Notes: generated by a model not told the origin, from the sequence alone. Positions 1 through 9,832 are shown, counted from the first letter of the stretch. The stretch is DNA of 26,308 nt from Moraxellaceae bacterium (GCA_002402125.1 NVVG01000028.1:4085-30392); one strand, 5' to 3'. Numbers and translations are program-made.

Positions 1-1185
1 CTATAACAACTCGGGCAACACCGCCGCCGCCGAGTTTTTTGCTTTTTCAACCGCCGCATCGATATCGGTTCCTAGCGCCAGAGCCACCCCCATGCGTCGT
101 GCGCCACTAACCTCTGGCTTACCAAACAACCTCAATTGCGTATCTGGTTGCGTCAACGCGTTCTGTAACTGCGGATAAACAACATTTGATGATGTTCCTT
201 CTACCAAAATAACCGCCGAAGCCGCCGCACCAAATTGTCGTATAGAGGGTATAGGCAAACCCAATATTGCCCGCGCATGTAACGCAAACTCGGAAAGATC
301 CTGAGAAATCAATGTCACTAAACCGGTATCGTGTGGCCTAGGTGAGACTTCACTAAAAATAACTTCATCACCTTTAACAAACAGCTCAACACCAAAAATG
401 CCCCGCCCGCCAAGAGCATCGGTAATAGATTGCGCCATAGACTGTGCCGCATCTTTTGCCTCGAGGCTCATTGCCTGCGGCTGCCAAGACTCTCGATAAT
501 CACCCTTTTCCTGGCGGTGGCCTATGGGTTCACAAAACGTTGTGCCTGACGAATGGCGCACGGTAAGTAAGGTGATTTCATAATCGAAGTCCACAAAACC
601 TTCAACAATCACTCGCCCAGCCCCGGCACGACCTCCTTGCTGGGCGTACTCCCAAGCAGATTCCACCTCACTGCACTGCTTAACCGTGCTCTGCCCTTTA
701 CCGGAAGAGCTCATGATGGGTTTCACCACACAGGGTAACCCGATAGCTTCTATCGCATCGAGAAACTGCTGTTTGGTATCGGCAAACTGAAAAGGCGACG
801 TCGCCAAACCCAGCTCTTCTGCGGCTAAGCGACGAATACCTTCTCGATTCATGGTGAGCTGGGCCGCTCTGGCTGTCGGTATGACGGTAAAACCTTCTGC
901 CTCCAACTCAACCAAGGTAGCGGTAGCAATTGCTTCGATTTCTGGAACTATATAATGCGGCTGTTCTTTTTCTATCACCGCGCGTAATGCATCACCATCC
1001 AACATAGATATCACATAGGAACGATGTGCCACCTGCATCGCCGGAGCATTTTCATAACGATCGACAGCAATCACTTCAACACCTAACCGCTGCAATTCGA
1101 TTGCGACCTCTTTACCTAGCTCTCCTGCTCCGCACAACAAAACCCGCGTCGCCCCATCCGTTAATGGTGTTCCTATTGAAACCAT
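1..1185 (-). CDS. purT: Formate-dependent phosphoribosylglycinamide formyltransferase (PurT, GAR transformylase 2)
   Basis: Makes formyl-GAR from GAR, formate and ATP: the folate-independent version of the third step of purine synthesis, in the cytoplasm. The 394-residue protein has the usual family length. An N-terminal Rossmann-like preATP-grasp part carries [20 protein letters not shown] (about residues 16-35). The ATP-grasp core follows, with [14 protein letters not shown] near residue 155, [13 protein letters not shown] near 195 and the metal-site region [23 protein letters not shown] near 265-287. The stop codon is the first three bases of the window, so the gene is complete. ATG at 1185 is preceded by a G-rich GGGGGAG Shine-Dalgarno that sits unusually close (about 2 nt). 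It lies 22 bp after the DUF1289 gene and is probably the last gene of a four-gene minus-strand operon. Identification is confident. Confidence 0.97.
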   Translation of the reverse strand: MVSIGTPLTDGATRVLLCGAGELGKEVAIELQRLGVEVIAVDRYENAPAMQVAHRSYVISMLDGDALRAVIEKEQPHYIVPEIEAIATATLVELEAEGFTVIPTARAAQLTMNREGIRRLAAEELGLATSPFQFADTKQQFLDAIEAIGLPCVVKPIMSSSGKGQSTVKQCSEVESAWEYAQQGGRAGAGRVIVEGFVDFDYEITLLTVRHSSGTTFCEPIGHRQEKGDYRESWQPQAMSLEAKDAAQSMAQSITDALGGRGIFGVELFVKGDEVIFSEVSPRPHDTGLVTLISQDLSEFALHARAILGLPIPSIRQFGAAASAVILVEGTSSNVVYPQLQNALTQPDTQLRLFGKPEVSGARRMGVALALGTDIDAAVEKAKNSAAAVLPELL

Positions 1186-1207
1186 TACTCCCCCAAAAGT
1201 TACTTTT

Positions 1208-1399
1208 TTAATTTGAATATTGGTTTCTATAACGCTCTTCTACATTGCTCAATATCGCGCGCTTGCCATCAGCATCTTCCCTGCCCCACTGGGTTATTTC
1301 TACACCAGAGCGCATACAGCCAATACAAATATCATCATCATCCAACGCACACACACCACAACAAGGTGATATTACAATGTCTTGTTTTTCTTGATCCAC
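1208..1399 (-). CDS. DUF1289 family small cysteine-rich protein
   Basis: Small protein of 63 residues. It carries the DUF1289 pattern: [20 protein letters not shown] (residues 11-30), with cysteines spaced C-x2-C (13 and 17 region) and C-x2-C (25, 28) that could bind a metal, followed by E-I-xx-W. The function of the family is not established, and metal binding is inferred from the cysteine spacing. Translation starts at GTG (1399) with an AGG about 7 nt upstream; no in-frame ATG fits better. It sits 22 bp downstream of the carbonic-anhydrase-like gene and 22 bp upstream of purT, so co-transcription is likely. Confidence 0.85.
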   Translation of the reverse strand: MDQEKQDIVISPCCGVCALDDDDICIGCMRSGVEITQWGREDADGKRAILSNVEERYRNQYSN

Positions 1400-1421
1400 A
1401 ACCTTACCTACTACTTATAGA

Positions 1422-1952
1422 TTAATTTAAATCATCAATTTCAAGGTCACTTAGATAGCGTTTTGCATTTTCTACATAATGCAAGGCACTCATCTTAATC
1501 ACCACTTCTTGGTGTTCACCAACCTGCTTCACCACTTTTCCTGGTGAACCCATCACTAGCGAATTGTCAGGAATCACTTTTCCTTCAGGTATTAACGAGT
1601 TTGCACCAATAATACAGTTCTTGCCAATAACCGCATTATTTAGCACCACTGCATTGATACCAATTAGCGTGTTATCACCCACGGTGCAGCCATGCAGCAT
1701 AACTTTATGTCCTACGGTAACATCTTTACCAATAGTTAACGGCACACCGGCGTCGGTATGCAATACCGAGCCATCTTGAATATTGCTGCCTTCACCAATG
1801 TGAATGGGATCATTATCTCCCCTTATCACCACGTTAAACCAGACACTCGCGTTGTTTTCTAGAATAACGGAACCTATTACCGTAGCGTTTTCTGCAACAA
1901 AATGGTTATCACCACGAAACTCTACTCGCTTACCCCCTAACCGGTAAATCAT
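1422..1952 (-). CDS. Gamma-carbonic anhydrase family protein (YrdA/PaaY-like left-handed beta-helix)
   Basis: 176 residues, the normal length for the single-domain gamma-carbonic-anhydrase/YrdA group. Hexapeptide repeats of the (I/V/L)-G-x-x-x type run through most of the protein (for example [20 protein letters not shown] and [20 protein letters not shown]), which folds as a trimeric left-handed beta-helix. The three expected metal-binding histidines are present as H65, H82 and H87, with the usual H-x16-H-x4-H spacing, so the site looks intact. Many YrdA-like members show weak or no CO2 hydration, so the physiological reaction is uncertain. ATG at 1952 has GGGAGAG four bases upstream, a strong ribosome site. 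It lies 25 bp after the Nudix gene in the same probable operon. Confidence 0.93.
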   Translation of the reverse strand: MIYRLGGKRVEFRGDNHFVAENATVIGSVILENNASVWFNVVIRGDNDPIHIGEGSNIQDGSVLHTDAGVPLTIGKDVTVGHKVMLHGCTVGDNTLIGINAVVLNNAVIGKNCIIGANSLIPEGKVIPDNSLVMGSPGKVVKQVGEHQEVVIKMSALHYVENAKRYLSDLEIDDLN

Positions 1953-1977
1953 CTTACTCTCCCATCTATATTTGTAT

Positions 1978-2595
1978 TTATTTTTTGACCATATTCCGTG
2001 ATATCGACAAGTCCAACCCTAGGTCATAAACCTGATTTAACAGATTACCGATAAAATACACGGTCAAACCCCAAATCACATAATTCTCAAATCGGTAACA
2101 AGGCAATATATAATCATTTCCGCCATATCGAACCTCATGATTATGTTCAGGCTCATTATCGATAAAAAACTGCATTGGCACCTGAAAAATACTGTCCACC
2201 TCATCCTCATTGGCAACCAACAACACGTCCTCTGGAATAATGCCTACAACGGGTGTCACTTGTAACCCGAACTTAGACTTAGCGGATGGCAGAACCCCCA
2301 CTATATCAACCGCACTCATAGCAAGCCCGATCTCTTCATAACTTTCTCGGAGCGCGGTAGCAATGAGGTCAGCATCCGCTGGATCTACTTTCCCTCCCGG
2401 AAAGGCCACCTCTCCCGCATGGCTATTCATATGTGATGCTCGGCGCGTAAGCACCATTGAGGGCGAGTGATTGCTGTCGGTAATTGCTATCAATACTGCA
2501 GCCTCATTCTCACTGTCCACTATATTGGCATTGAGATTGGCATTGAGAGGAGCAATTAACTGACTTCGTATACGATTTATCACAAAACACCCCAT
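1978..2595 (-). CDS. Nudix hydrolase, CoA pyrophosphatase type (NudL/YeaB-like)
   Basis: 205 residues. It carries the CoA-type signature [20 protein letters not shown] (residues 49-68) leading into the Nudix box, which ends [11 protein letters not shown] with acidic metal ligands E84, E87 and E88. This subfamily hydrolyses CoA or oxidised CoA to phosphopantetheine and 3',5'-ADP. ATG at 2595 has little ribosome site. GTG at 2583, five codons in, has GGGGTG upstream and may be the true start (MINRIRS...). The N-terminal part contains LNAN twice in a row, encoded by an exact 12-bp tandem duplication. It is the first gene of the minus-strand run ending with purT. Substrate assignment rests on the subfamily motif. 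Confidence 0.9.
   Translation of the reverse strand: MGCFVINRIRSQLIAPLNANLNANIVDSENEAAVLIAITDSNHSPSMVLTRRASHMNSHAGEVAFPGGKVDPADADLIATALRESYEEIGLAMSAVDIVGVLPSAKSKFGLQVTPVVGIIPEDVLLVANEDEVDSIFQVPMQFFIDNEPEHNHEVRYGGNDYILPCYRFENYVIWGLTVYFIGNLLNQVYDLGLDLSISRNMVKK
2524..2547. repeat. 12-bp exact tandem duplication inside the Nudix gene
   Basis: The plus strand reads ATTGGCATTGAG twice in direct succession (2524-2535 and 2536-2547). The duplication is in frame and adds one extra LNAN tetrapeptide to the poorly conserved N-terminal part of the CoA-type Nudix protein. It looks like a recent replication-slippage event without effect on the catalytic region. Confidence 0.85.
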
Positions 2596-3005
2596 TCAAT
2601 GCAACACAGAAACCTGCACTGATTTTACCCCTAAGTCGCCTTTATTCGCGAATTTACTTCAATAAACAATGGGAATATCTCTACATACCCCCGATATCGA
2701 TGCTGAACATAGATATTTACAATTCGATACGTATCACCTCATTCGTTAACTCGAAAATATAACCTGTTGATTTCAAAGCCTAGCCCGAGAAGTCTTGAAA
2801 GAGTAAACAAATACCACGCCAATCCGTGCATATTTTGAGCAAAAGGTCAATATTACGAACTCCCCACCAATGACGTAGTATAGAATTCATAATATGCAAA
2901 TATTTTAGTTATTCTCTGCCTCAACACCGCTTCATAGCACTATGGCAGCAAATATTTGGGTCACCCCACACTCTTTTAGACCCAAGCTTCGCAGGACGGT
3001 AAAAT
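2596..3005. other. 410-bp divergent intergenic region
   Basis: Non-coding stretch between the divergent Nudix/purT operon and the DUF3135 gene. No tRNA, small ORF with a good ribosome site, or strong promoter was found. A TAAAAT hexamer on the minus strand (2627-2622) could be a -10 for the Nudix operon, but no good -35 precedes it. ATTCGCGAAT at 2644-2653 is a perfect 10-bp palindrome. A 7-bp inverted repeat TTGGGTC/GACCCAA (2956-2962 and 2979-2985) ends 7 bp before the DUF3135 ribosome site. It must hold promoters for both directions, but these could not be assigned. Confidence 0.5.
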
Positions 3006-3359
3006 ATGTACGATTCATTTGATTTCGAGCAACTACAACAATTAGCTCAAGACGATCCAGATAAACTGGAACAATTACGCATCCAATGGTGCGAGAGCCT
3101 CATTCATGAAGCCCCTAGCCACTACCGTAGAAAACTACGCGGCTTACAATTTCGTATTGATATGGAACGCAGAAAATCCAAGTCTCCGATGGCTGCCTGC
3201 ATCTCACTATCGAGCATGATGCACAACTCCTTTGACCGCCTACGTGACGCGCTCAATGAGGCCTCCGGCGCTGAGGCTGACGGTCCAGTATCTCTGGTCC
3301 AAGATGAGCCTTCAGAACCACGCCAACTCGCAACGGTACTGCCGTTTCGTCGAGCATAA
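3006..3359 (+). CDS. DUF3135 domain-containing protein
   Basis: 117 residues, predicted soluble and helical, function unknown. The DUF3135 signature is clear: an acidic N-terminus (FDFEQLQQLAQDDPDKLEQL), then LRGLQFRIDMERRKSKSPMA (about residues 44-63) and a segment SLSSMMHNSFDRLRDALNE. The last 30 residues are low-complexity and probably disordered. Start ATG 3006 follows AGGA with 9-nt spacing. A run of eight C's begins right after the stop codon (3360-3367). The family occurs as a small conserved gene in Gammaproteobacteria, and nothing here indicates a reaction. Confidence 0.85.
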   Translation: MYDSFDFEQLQQLAQDDPDKLEQLRIQWCESLIHEAPSHYRRKLRGLQFRIDMERRKSKSPMAACISLSSMMHNSFDRLRDALNEASGAEADGPVSLVQDEPSEPRQLATVLPFRRA

Positions 3360-3391
3360 CCCCCCCCCTAAAACGTCACCTTCTCAACCAC

Positions 3392-3422
3392 AAATAGCGG
3401 AGAGGTCATACTTACCCGCTAT
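3392..3422. terminator. Hairpin after the DUF3135 gene (weak terminator candidate)
   Basis: Perfect 8-bp inverted repeat AATAGCGG (3392-3399) and CCGCTATT (3415-3422) with a 15-nt loop, 33 bp after the DUF3135 stop. No T-run follows on the plus strand, so a Rho-independent terminator is only a possibility. Confidence 0.35.
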
Positions 3423-3434
3423 TCACCAATCTTA

Positions 3435-3463
3435 ACGACATCCTGCCTGTTACCCTTTATACT
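3435..3463 (+). promoter_or_regulatory. Candidate sigma70 promoter of the zinc-ribbon Nudix gene
   Basis: ACGACA (3435-3440) matches the -35 consensus at four positions and TATACT (3458-3463) matches the -10 at five, with the ideal 17-bp spacer. Transcription would begin near 3470, about 28 nt before the ATG. This would let the gene be expressed separately from the DUF3135 gene. Confidence 0.5.
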
Positions 3464-3497
3464 GTTTTACTAACATTCTTAGTATGTGCAGGTAACC

Positions 3498-4043
3498 ATG
3501 AAGTTTTGCAGCAATTGTGGCGGCAACATCACTTTGTTGATCCCCGAAGGGGACCATCGAGATCGGCACGTATGTGACGATTGCGGCACGATCCACTATC
3601 AAAACCCTCGAATAATCGCAGGCATTCTGCCGATCTATAAAGATAAGGTACTTTTGTGCCGGCGAGCAATCGAACCCCGCAGGGGTTTTTGGACACTGCC
3701 CGCCGGTTTTATGGAGAATGGCGAAACAACTCAAGAAGCTGCCGAACGAGAGACCTGGGAAGAAGCTGAAGCCAAAATTAAGATTGACGGTCTTTATACG
3801 CTTTATGACCTACCCCACATCAGCCAACTATATATGTTTTATCGTGGCACCGTGATAGATGGACAATTTGGTGCTGGGCACGAAAGCCTTGAGACTCAAC
3901 TATTTGATGAACAGGAAATCCCCTGGGATGAGCTCGCGTTTCCAACCATCTACCGAACCTTAAAGCGTTATTTTGAAGACAGAAAAACCGGCGTATTTAA
4001 TGTACACATTGAAGAAATCAGAATAGCAAAACTCAAACGTTAA
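3498..4043 (+). CDS. Nudix hydrolase with N-terminal zinc ribbon
   Basis: 181 residues from the ATG at 3498. An N-terminal zinc ribbon has cysteines C4, C7, C26 and C29 (CSNCGG...CDDCGTIHYQNP). It is followed by a Nudix fold with box GFMENGETTQEAAERETWEE, matching G-x5-E-x7-R-E-x2-E-E. Proteins of this arrangement hydrolyse nucleoside diphosphate derivatives such as ADP-ribose, FAD or NADH; the substrate here cannot be read from the sequence. A GTG four codons upstream (3486) is in frame, but the ATG is preferred because AGG lies 5 nt before it and the protein then begins MKFCSNCGG as in the family. It is a different Nudix type from the CoA enzyme at 1978-2595. Confidence 0.92.
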   Translation: MKFCSNCGGNITLLIPEGDHRDRHVCDDCGTIHYQNPRIIAGILPIYKDKVLLCRRAIEPRRGFWTLPAGFMENGETTQEAAERETWEEAEAKIKIDGLYTLYDLPHISQLYMFYRGTVIDGQFGAGHESLETQLFDEQEIPWDELAFPTIYRTLKRYFEDRKTGVFNVHIEEIRIAKLKR

Positions 4044-4132
4044 TCCGCCCTACCTTGCCTAATTTTCGCTATTTGTTTCATTTGCCGCTTAACACCATGG
4101 AGAATAAATGCGTAGAATTTAACGAACCTTCA

Positions 4133-4453
4133 CTAAAGCGCCTCAGGGTCAAGCAAACGCACAAACTCATATGCTGGCTCTTCATAGGGATGCGCTTGCT
4201 TTAGTGCTTTCAACACCTCAGACAACAGTTTATCTTCACAAACCATTTCAACTTTAAATTCTCGACTTGTCTCTAGCTGACCAACATTTCCTAGATACGG
4301 CATTGCCCCAGCTAACGGTCTAAACTGGCCTACACCTTCTACTTCCCAGCTGCATTGATCATAATTTCCGATCCGCCCTGCTCCAGCGTCAAATACTGCG
4401 GCTTTTACTGCTTCCTTGTGTTCAACCGGGACAAAAAAGACAATTTTAATCAC
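4133..4453 (-). CDS. Stand-alone NIF3/YqfO-type PII-like domain protein
   Basis: About 106 residues, resembling the CutA/PII-like domain inserted in YqfO/NIF3 proteins but occurring alone. Typical features are the opening IKIVFFVPVEHKEAVKAAVF, G-x-G-xx-G-x-Y-xx-C-S-W and the closing LKQAHPYEEPAYEFVRLLDP. Function is unknown; the HPYEEP motif is the hallmark of the family. An ATG exists at 4465 but it directly follows the T-run of a terminator and has no ribosome site. GTG at 4453 has GGAG six nt upstream and gives the family-like start MIKIVFFVP, so I chose it. The gene lies directly after purL on the same strand, separated by an intrinsic terminator. Convergent with the Nudix gene at 3498-4043. 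Confidence 0.82.
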   Translation of the reverse strand: MIKIVFFVPVEHKEAVKAAVFDAGAGRIGNYDQCSWEVEGVGQFRPLAGAMPYLGNVGQLETSREFKVEMVCEDKLLSEVLKALKQAHPYEEPAYEFVRLLDPEAL

Positions 4454-4465
4454 AACACTCTCCAT

Positions 4466-4498
4466 AAAAAAAGCCGCTACATTTGTAACGGCTTTTTT
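4466..4498 (-). terminator. Intrinsic terminator after purL, near-symmetric
   Basis: An A-run, GCCG, one mismatch, TACA, a 2-nt loop, TGTA, CGGC and a T-run form a hairpin flanked by A/T tracts on both sides, so it can work in either direction. On the minus strand it ends purL (stop at 4511). Its T-tract reaches the ribosome site of the NIF3-like gene, leaving no room for a separate promoter between them. Confidence 0.85.
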
Positions 4499-4510
4499 AG
4501 TTTATCAAGA

Positions 4511-7500
4511 TTAACCTACCCAGACTCTAGCGTTCCTGAACATTCGCAACCATGGGCCATCTTCACCCCAGGTTGTTGGTGCCCATGTATTTTGCACGGT
4601 TCGATACACCCGCTCTGGATGCGGCATCATTATCGTTACCCGACCATCTGCAGAACAAAGACCACCAATGCCGGCCGGTGACCCGTTAGGGTTTAGCGGA
4701 TATGTATCGGTGACTTGCCCCGCATTATCCACGTAACGAATAACAACTCGCTGGGCTTTTTCTAATGCGTCCATTTCCGCACTTGAGGTAAACTCCGCCC
4801 GACCTTCTCCGTGAGCGATAGCAATCGGCAATCGAGAGCCTTCCATACCCTGCAGGAAGATTGAGTTACTTGATTGAATTTCAACAGTCGCCACCCGCGC
4901 CTCAAACTGCTCTGACATATTACGAACAAAGTGCGGCCAGTGATCGGCTCCAGGAATTAGCTCATGTAGATTTGACAACATCTGACAGCCATTACAGATA
5001 CCCAATGCAAAGCTATCTTCTCGGGCAAAGAACTGTTCAAACTGTTCACGTGCTACCGCATTAAATAAAATGGATTTTGCCCAACCTTCGCCAGCACCCA
5101 ATACATCACCATAAGAGAACCCACCACAAGCCACTAAACCTTTGAATTGGCCCAGGGCAACCCGGCCCGACAAAATGTCGCTCATGTGTACATCAACACT
5201 GGAGAAACCTGCCTTATCAAAAGCTGCGGCCATTTCAATTTGACCGTTAACACCTTGCTCACGCAAGATCGCTACTTTCGGACGCTCACCATTTGCAATA
5301 TAAGATTCAGCAACATTCTCCTGAGCATCAAATGTCAGCACTGGTGAGATGCCAGGCCCATTCTTCTCAATGGCTGAAAATTCTTGCGATGCACATTCAC
5401 TATTGTCCCGCAAACTTTGAATGCGATAGCTAGTCTCAGACCATGTTTGTTGCAGCTTCACTCGGGACTGGTTAATGATTGCTTCATCATTGGTTACAAC
5501 AGTAATGTTATCGTCTGTCGCTAAGCCGCCAATACTGCTTACCGATAGTCCAGCCGCACGCATTGTTGCTACTATATTTTCTGCGCTACCAGCAGCAACT
5601 TGAAGTACTGCACCTAACTCCTCGTTAAACAAAACCGACAGGGCATCTGAAGTCTTAATTAAATCCGAGATATCCACCGACAACCCTGTGTGACCTGCAA
5701 ATGCCATTTCACATAACGTTGCCCACAACCCACCGTCTGAACGATCGTGATATGCCAATAACTCCCCGTCATTCTGTAGTGTTTGAATCGCATCAAAGAA
5801 CACTTTGAGCTGAGGTATCTGATCAACATCGGCACACTCATCCCCAAGCTGATTAAACACCTGTGCTAATGCCGTTGCCCCCAGGCGGTTCTTTCCATTC
5901 CCCAAGTCCACTAACAATAAGCAGGTATCACCAATATCGGTTTTTAATTGCGGGGTAACAGTCTTCCGCACATCCTGCACCGGGGCAAATGCGGTTATGA
6001 CTAGTGACAAAGGCGAGGTGACGGATTTATTCTCGCCATCATCGTTCCATACCGTACGCATCGACATAGAATCTTTACCCACCGGAATGGTAATTCCTAA
6101 CGCTGGGCACATTTCCATACCTACGGTTTTCACCGTATCATAAAGCGCTTCATCTTCTGTGTTATATCCGGCTGCTGCCATCCAGTTAGCCGACAAACAC
6201 AAATCAGACAACTCGCCTATATTGGCACTGGCGATATTGGTAATGGCTTCACCAATGGCCATGCGGCCAGAAGCTGGTGCATTTATTAGCGCAGCAGGGG
6301 TTCGTTCCCCCATTGCCATCGCTTCGCCAGCAAAAGAGTCCAATGTTGAAGTCGTTACCGCCGCATTAGCTACCGGTATTTGCCATGGCCCCACCATTTG
6401 ATCTTGAGTTACCAATCCGGTAATTGAACGATCACCAATAGTAATCAAAAAGTTTTTGCTTGCCACGGCGGGCAACCGCAACACTCGATAAATGGCGTCA
6501 GATAATTCAATGCCAGTGGCATCAAACGCCTTTAGCTCAACACTTGCTCGTGTCACTTCACGATGCATCTTCGGAGCCTTGCCAAACAATACCGACATAG
6601 GCAAATCGACTGGACTATTTTCAAAATGCTTGTCCGCCAAACCCAAATGCAATTCTTCGGTTGCATCACCTATAACAGCGAAAGGGCAACGCTCTCGCTG
6701 ACAAATAGCATCAAAGGTTGCGAGATTTTCAGGCGCTACCGCCATCACGTAGCGCTCTTGAGATTCATTACACCAGATTTCTACTGGCGACATGCCGGGT
6801 TCATCGTTGGGAATGTCGCGCAAATTAAATGCGCCACCACGACCGCCATCACCCACCAACTCGGGCATCGCATTACTTAAACCACCAGCACCAACATCAT
6901 GAATAAACGCAATAGGGTTGCTGTCACCTAGTTGCCAGCAAGCATCAATCACTTCTTGGCAGCGACGCTCCATCTCCGGATTCTCACGTTGTACCGAGGC
7001 GAAATCCAAATCTTCATGACTAGAACCTGTGGCCATGGAAGACGCCGCACCGCCACCCAAACCAATCAACATGGCAGGGCCACCCAACACAATTAACTTG
7101 GCTCCAACGGGAATAGCGCCTTTTTGAACATGCTCATCACGAATATTTCCGTAACCGCCGGCAATCATAATCGGCTTATGATAACCACGCACTTCATCGC
7201 CATTCAATCCAGGCACCAATTGTTCGTAAGTTCGAAAATATCCGTTGATATTAGGTCGACCAAATTCATTATTAAAAGCAGCCCCACCGAGAGGGCCTTC
7301 GGTCATGATATCCAGCGCAGAAACAATACGCCCAGGTTTACCATAATCCACTTCCCAGGGTTGCTGAAAACCAGGTATATTTAAATTAGACACACTAAAC
7401 CCGGTTAAACCCACTTTGGGTTTAGAACCACGCCCAGTCGCGCCTTCATCACGAATTTCGCCCCCGGACCCCGTTGCCGCACCAGGGTATGGCGCTATCG

Positions 7501-8413
7501 CCGTTGGGTGATTATGAGTTTCAACTTTCATCAAGATATGTACTGGCTCTTGATGATATTGGTACTCTTTTGATTCCGCATCCGGAAAGAAACGGCCAGC
7601 AGTAGCACCTTTCATTACGGCTGCGTTATCGCTGTAGGCTGATAACACATCGTTGGGTTGGCACTCATGGGTATTCTTAATCATTTTGAAAAGTGATTTA
7701 TCTTGCTTGCAACCGTCAATTGTCCAATCGGCATTAAATATCTTATGGCGACAATGTTCTGAGTTTGCCTGGGCAAACATCATTAATTCAACATCCGTTG
7801 GGTTACGCTGCAACGCCACAAAGCTCTCAACCAAATAGTCGATTTCATCATCCGCCAACGCCAAACCTAGCTCAGAATTAGCCTGCGCCAACGCTGCTCG
7901 TCCTCCACCCAAAATATCAATAGAGGTTACGGGTTTTGGCTCATGCTTAGCAAATAATGCCGTCGCCTCCGACATCGAGGTAAATGTCACTTCCACCATT
8001 CGATCATGTAATAATGAGGTGAGTTGTTGTGTCTCTGCTGCCGTTAAAGCTGCTGCCACTTCAACGTAATAGGCCACCCCACGCTCCAATCGTTTGATGT
8101 TGTCCAAACCACAATTATGGGCGATATCCGTCGCTTTACTTGACCATGGTGAAATGGTGCCTGGTCTAGGCGTCACCAATATCAACTCACCTTTGGCCTC
8201 ACATTGCTCAGCGCTACCCTCTATACTGGGTCCGTACTGTAACAACCGAGTCAATACAGCCATGTCCGTATCAGACAAATCACTCTGCAAGTCAACAAAA
8301 TGTACAAATTCGCTAATTAAACCCGTAATTTTAGGTAACGACTGTTGAAGGCTATTAAGAAGTTTATTACGACGAAATAAGGATAAAGCAGGTGCACCAC
8401 GCAGTTCTAGCAT
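4511..8413 (-). CDS. purL: Phosphoribosylformylglycinamidine synthase (PurL, large single-chain form)
   Basis: Converts formyl-GAR, glutamine and ATP to formylglycinamidine ribonucleotide, the fourth step of purine synthesis. At 1300 residues it is the long proteobacterial form combining PurS-like, synthetase and glutaminase parts. The start [11 protein letters not shown] is typical. The synthetase half shows [20 protein letters not shown] and [16 protein letters not shown] (about residues 295-335) and the second AIRS half [10 protein letters not shown]. The C-terminal class I glutaminase carries the nucleophile Cys in [13 protein letters not shown] and the His/Glu in [13 protein letters not shown] at 8413 has only a weak GAG ribosome site. 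A TATAAT box lies about 54 bp upstream and an intrinsic terminator follows the stop. No frameshift or missing motif seen. Confidence 0.98.
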   Translation of the reverse strand: MLELRGAPALSLFRRNKLLNSLQQSLPKITGLISEFVHFVDLQSDLSDTDMAVLTRLLQYGPSIEGSAEQCEAKGELILVTPRPGTISPWSSKATDIAHNCGLDNIKRLERGVAYYVEVAAALTAAETQQLTSLLHDRMVEVTFTSMSEATALFAKHEPKPVTSIDILGGGRAALAQANSELGLALADDEIDYLVESFVALQRNPTDVELMMFAQANSEHCRHKIFNADWTIDGCKQDKSLFKMIKNTHECQPNDVLSAYSDNAAVMKGATAGRFFPDAESKEYQYHQEPVHILMKVETHNHPTAIAPYPGAATGSGGEIRDEGATGRGSKPKVGLTGFSVSNLNIPGFQQPWEVDYGKPGRIVSALDIMTEGPLGGAAFNNEFGRPNINGYFRTYEQLVPGLNGDEVRGYHKPIMIAGGYGNIRDEHVQKGAIPVGAKLIVLGGPAMLIGLGGGAASSMATGSSHEDLDFASVQRENPEMERRCQEVIDACWQLGDSNPIAFIHDVGAGGLSNAMPELVGDGGRGGAFNLRDIPNDEPGMSPVEIWCNESQERYVMAVAPENLATFDAICQRERCPFAVIGDATEELHLGLADKHFENSPVDLPMSVLFGKAPKMHREVTRASVELKAFDATGIELSDAIYRVLRLPAVASKNFLITIGDRSITGLVTQDQMVGPWQIPVANAAVTTSTLDSFAGEAMAMGERTPAALINAPASGRMAIGEAITNIASANIGELSDLCLSANWMAAAGYNTEDEALYDTVKTVGMEMCPALGITIPVGKDSMSMRTVWNDDGENKSVTSPLSLVITAFAPVQDVRKTVTPQLKTDIGDTCLLLVDLGNGKNRLGATALAQVFNQLGDECADVDQIPQLKVFFDAIQTLQNDGELLAYHDRSDGGLWATLCEMAFAGHTGLSVDISDLIKTSDALSVLFNEELGAVLQVAAGSAENIVATMRAAGLSVSSIGGLATDDNITVVTNDEAIINQSRVKLQQTWSETSYRIQSLRDNSECASQEFSAIEKNGPGISPVLTFDAQENVAESYIANGERPKVAILREQGVNGQIEMAAAFDKAGFSSVDVHMSDILSGRVALGQFKGLVACGGFSYGDVLGAGEGWAKSILFNAVAREQFEQFFAREDSFALGICNGCQMLSNLHELIPGADHWPHFVRNMSEQFEARVATVEIQSSNSIFLQGMEGSRLPIAIAHGEGRAEFTSSAEMDALEKAQRVVIRYVDNAGQVTDTYPLNPNGSPAGIGGLCSADGRVTIMMPHPERVYRTVQNTWAPTTWGEDGPWLRMFRNARVWVG

Positions 8414-8466
8414 GTTGATCTCGAATTGGCTGTCATTGGAATGGGGAGGGACTAAATTGAGGACGT

Positions 8467-8495
8467 ATTATAAGGGAATGCTTCCAGTCTAGGAA
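8467..8495 (-). promoter_or_regulatory. Candidate purL promoter
   Basis: The minus strand has a perfect TATAAT (8472-8467). With a 17-bp spacer the -35 would be TTCCTA (8495-8490), only three of six consensus positions, so an activator or a mostly -10-driven promoter is possible. No clear PurR-like palindrome was recognised here. Confidence 0.5.
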
Positions 8496-8500
8496 GTAGA

Positions 8501-8522
8501 AAGGGCGCCTGCTGGCGCCCTT
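8501..8522 (-). terminator. Probable terminator of the chemotaxis gene
   Basis: Perfect 9-bp GC-rich stem AAGGGCGCC (8501-8509) and GGCGCCCTT (8514-8522) with a 4-nt loop, 35 bp after the MCP stop codon. On the minus strand only a short T-stretch (TTTCT) follows. It separates the MCP gene from the purL promoter. Confidence 0.7.
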
Positions 8523-8556
8523 ACATTATGTTTTCTATTGTCAGAAACTAAAATTA

Positions 8557-9708
8557 TTAGCCCATATGGCGCTGCAAACCTTTATCCAACTCCGTTATTG
8601 CACTTTCTATTTCCTGATTCAACCGCACTAGATCTTCATTACTTCGTGTAGATTCTGTAGTCGATTCACTCATCCTATTCACGCTTGCGCTAATATTATC
8701 GGCCGCCGACGTCTGCTGTTCCACCGCCGACGCTATCTGTTCGTTCATATCACTAATAGAACTGATGGCACTGGTTATTGCTGTTAGTGACTCACCAGCT
8801 TTCGACGCCTGCTGCACGCTCAACTCCGCCTGTTTACGGCCTTCAGCCATCACCTTCACCGCGTTGCTAGACCCTTCTTGCAAACGTGCAATCATGTCGT
8901 TGATCTCTTCCGTTGCCTCCTGGGTACGCTGAGCCAAGGTTCGGACTTCGTCCGCAACTACCGCAAAACCTCGCCCTTGCTCGCCGGCTCGCGCCGCTTC
9001 AATCGCTGCATTAAGCGCTAATAGGTTAGTCTGATCTGCAATGCCTCGAATAACTTCCAATATGGCACCAATGGACTCACTGTCATCTTCCAGTTTTTGA
9101 ATCGCTGTCGCGGCTCGCTCCACCTCTTCTGCTAACGAATGAATCGAGCTAGTCACACTATTTACAACTTCCTGACCGCTCTCGGCCTCATTATTAGCTT
9201 CTCTCGCCGCTTGCGCTGCGGTTGCCGCATTTTGAGACGCCTCATGTACCGCCGATGTCATATTAGAAATGGCATCAACGACATCCCGCGATTCTCGCTC
9301 TAGATCAGCTCCAGCCCTGTTTGCGTTAACAATATTACGCATCTCTTTTGTGGTCACCTTCACGCGATCTAGGTCACCGGCCGTTTTGCTCATCCCATCT
9401 TGCAGTGAAGACATCGCTGCATTTACCGATTCTGCTAGCACATCGCCTTGAACACTTTCCATGCGATCATTTAAAGAACCACCCGCAGCCAGCTTTTCAA
9501 AAAATGTTTGCACAGCGGAACCCGCTCCACTTTGCATACCTACTATGACAGTGACTATCGCAACCGACACTACGGCAGCAACAAAACCGCCGCCTAACAA
9601 ACCTCCAAAATTCTCTGCCCCTGAAACAGCATATGCCAAGAACCCCAGTTGAATCGCCGCTCCCATGCTAGCAATACCAAATACTTTCCCATTTGAAGAG
9701 TTGGCCAT
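8557..9708 (-). CDS. Methyl-accepting chemotaxis protein without a periplasmic sensor domain
   Basis: 383 residues from ATG 9708. Two adjacent membrane segments lie near the N-terminus (about residues 10-29 and 36-58) with only a few residues between them, so there is no periplasmic ligand domain and no recognisable HAMP. The rest is a long helical methyl-accepting signalling domain, with the hairpin tip that contacts CheA/CheW in [40 protein letters not shown] (about residues 225-265). No CheR/CheB-binding pentapeptide is seen at the C-terminus (RHMG). It may sense membrane state, an intracellular cue, or a partner protein; this is inference. The reading frame extends to a TTG at 9741, but ATG 9708 is preferred, with GGAG about 11 nt upstream. 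No che genes are nearby. Confidence 0.92.
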   Translation of the reverse strand: MANSSNGKVFGIASMGAAIQLGFLAYAVSGAENFGGLLGGGFVAAVVSVAIVTVIVGMQSGAGSAVQTFFEKLAAGGSLNDRMESVQGDVLAESVNAAMSSLQDGMSKTAGDLDRVKVTTKEMRNIVNANRAGADLERESRDVVDAISNMTSAVHEASQNAATAAQAAREANNEAESGQEVVNSVTSSIHSLAEEVERAATAIQKLEDDSESIGAILEVIRGIADQTNLLALNAAIEAARAGEQGRGFAVVADEVRTLAQRTQEATEEINDMIARLQEGSSNAVKVMAEGRKQAELSVQQASKAGESLTAITSAISSISDMNEQIASAVEQQTSAADNISASVNRMSESTTESTRSNEDLVRLNQEIESAITELDKGLQRHMG

Positions 9709-9722
9709 CTTATCTATATCTC

Positions 9723-9759
9723 CAATCTGCACTAAGTTCAATCTGCACTAGTCAATCTG
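9723..9759. repeat. Short direct repeats upstream of the MCP start
   Basis: CAATCTGCACTA occurs at 9723-9734 and 9739-9750 (16-bp period), with a third partial copy CAATCTG at 9753-9759. They fall in the MCP leader, 15-51 bp upstream of the ATG, and overlap the MCP ribosome site on the minus strand. Confidence 0.75.
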
Positions 9760-9803
9760 AACCAATAAGTACAACGATTTCTTATTAACAATTGCACACC
9801 CCC

Positions 9804-9832
9804 AATATAAAGAGATAGTGCCCATCTTTCAT
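9804..9832 (-). promoter_or_regulatory. Candidate promoter of the MCP gene
   Basis: On the minus strand ATGAAA (9832-9827) and TATATT (9809-9804) are spaced 17 bp apart and match the sigma70 hexamers at four and five positions. No match to a sigma28 or sigma54 flagellar-type promoter was found in this region. Confidence 0.4.

Noticed and set aside
2596..3005. Possible small RNA or tRNA in the long intergenic region
   Set aside because: No cloverleaf, no hairpin with T-run and no strong promoter could be found.
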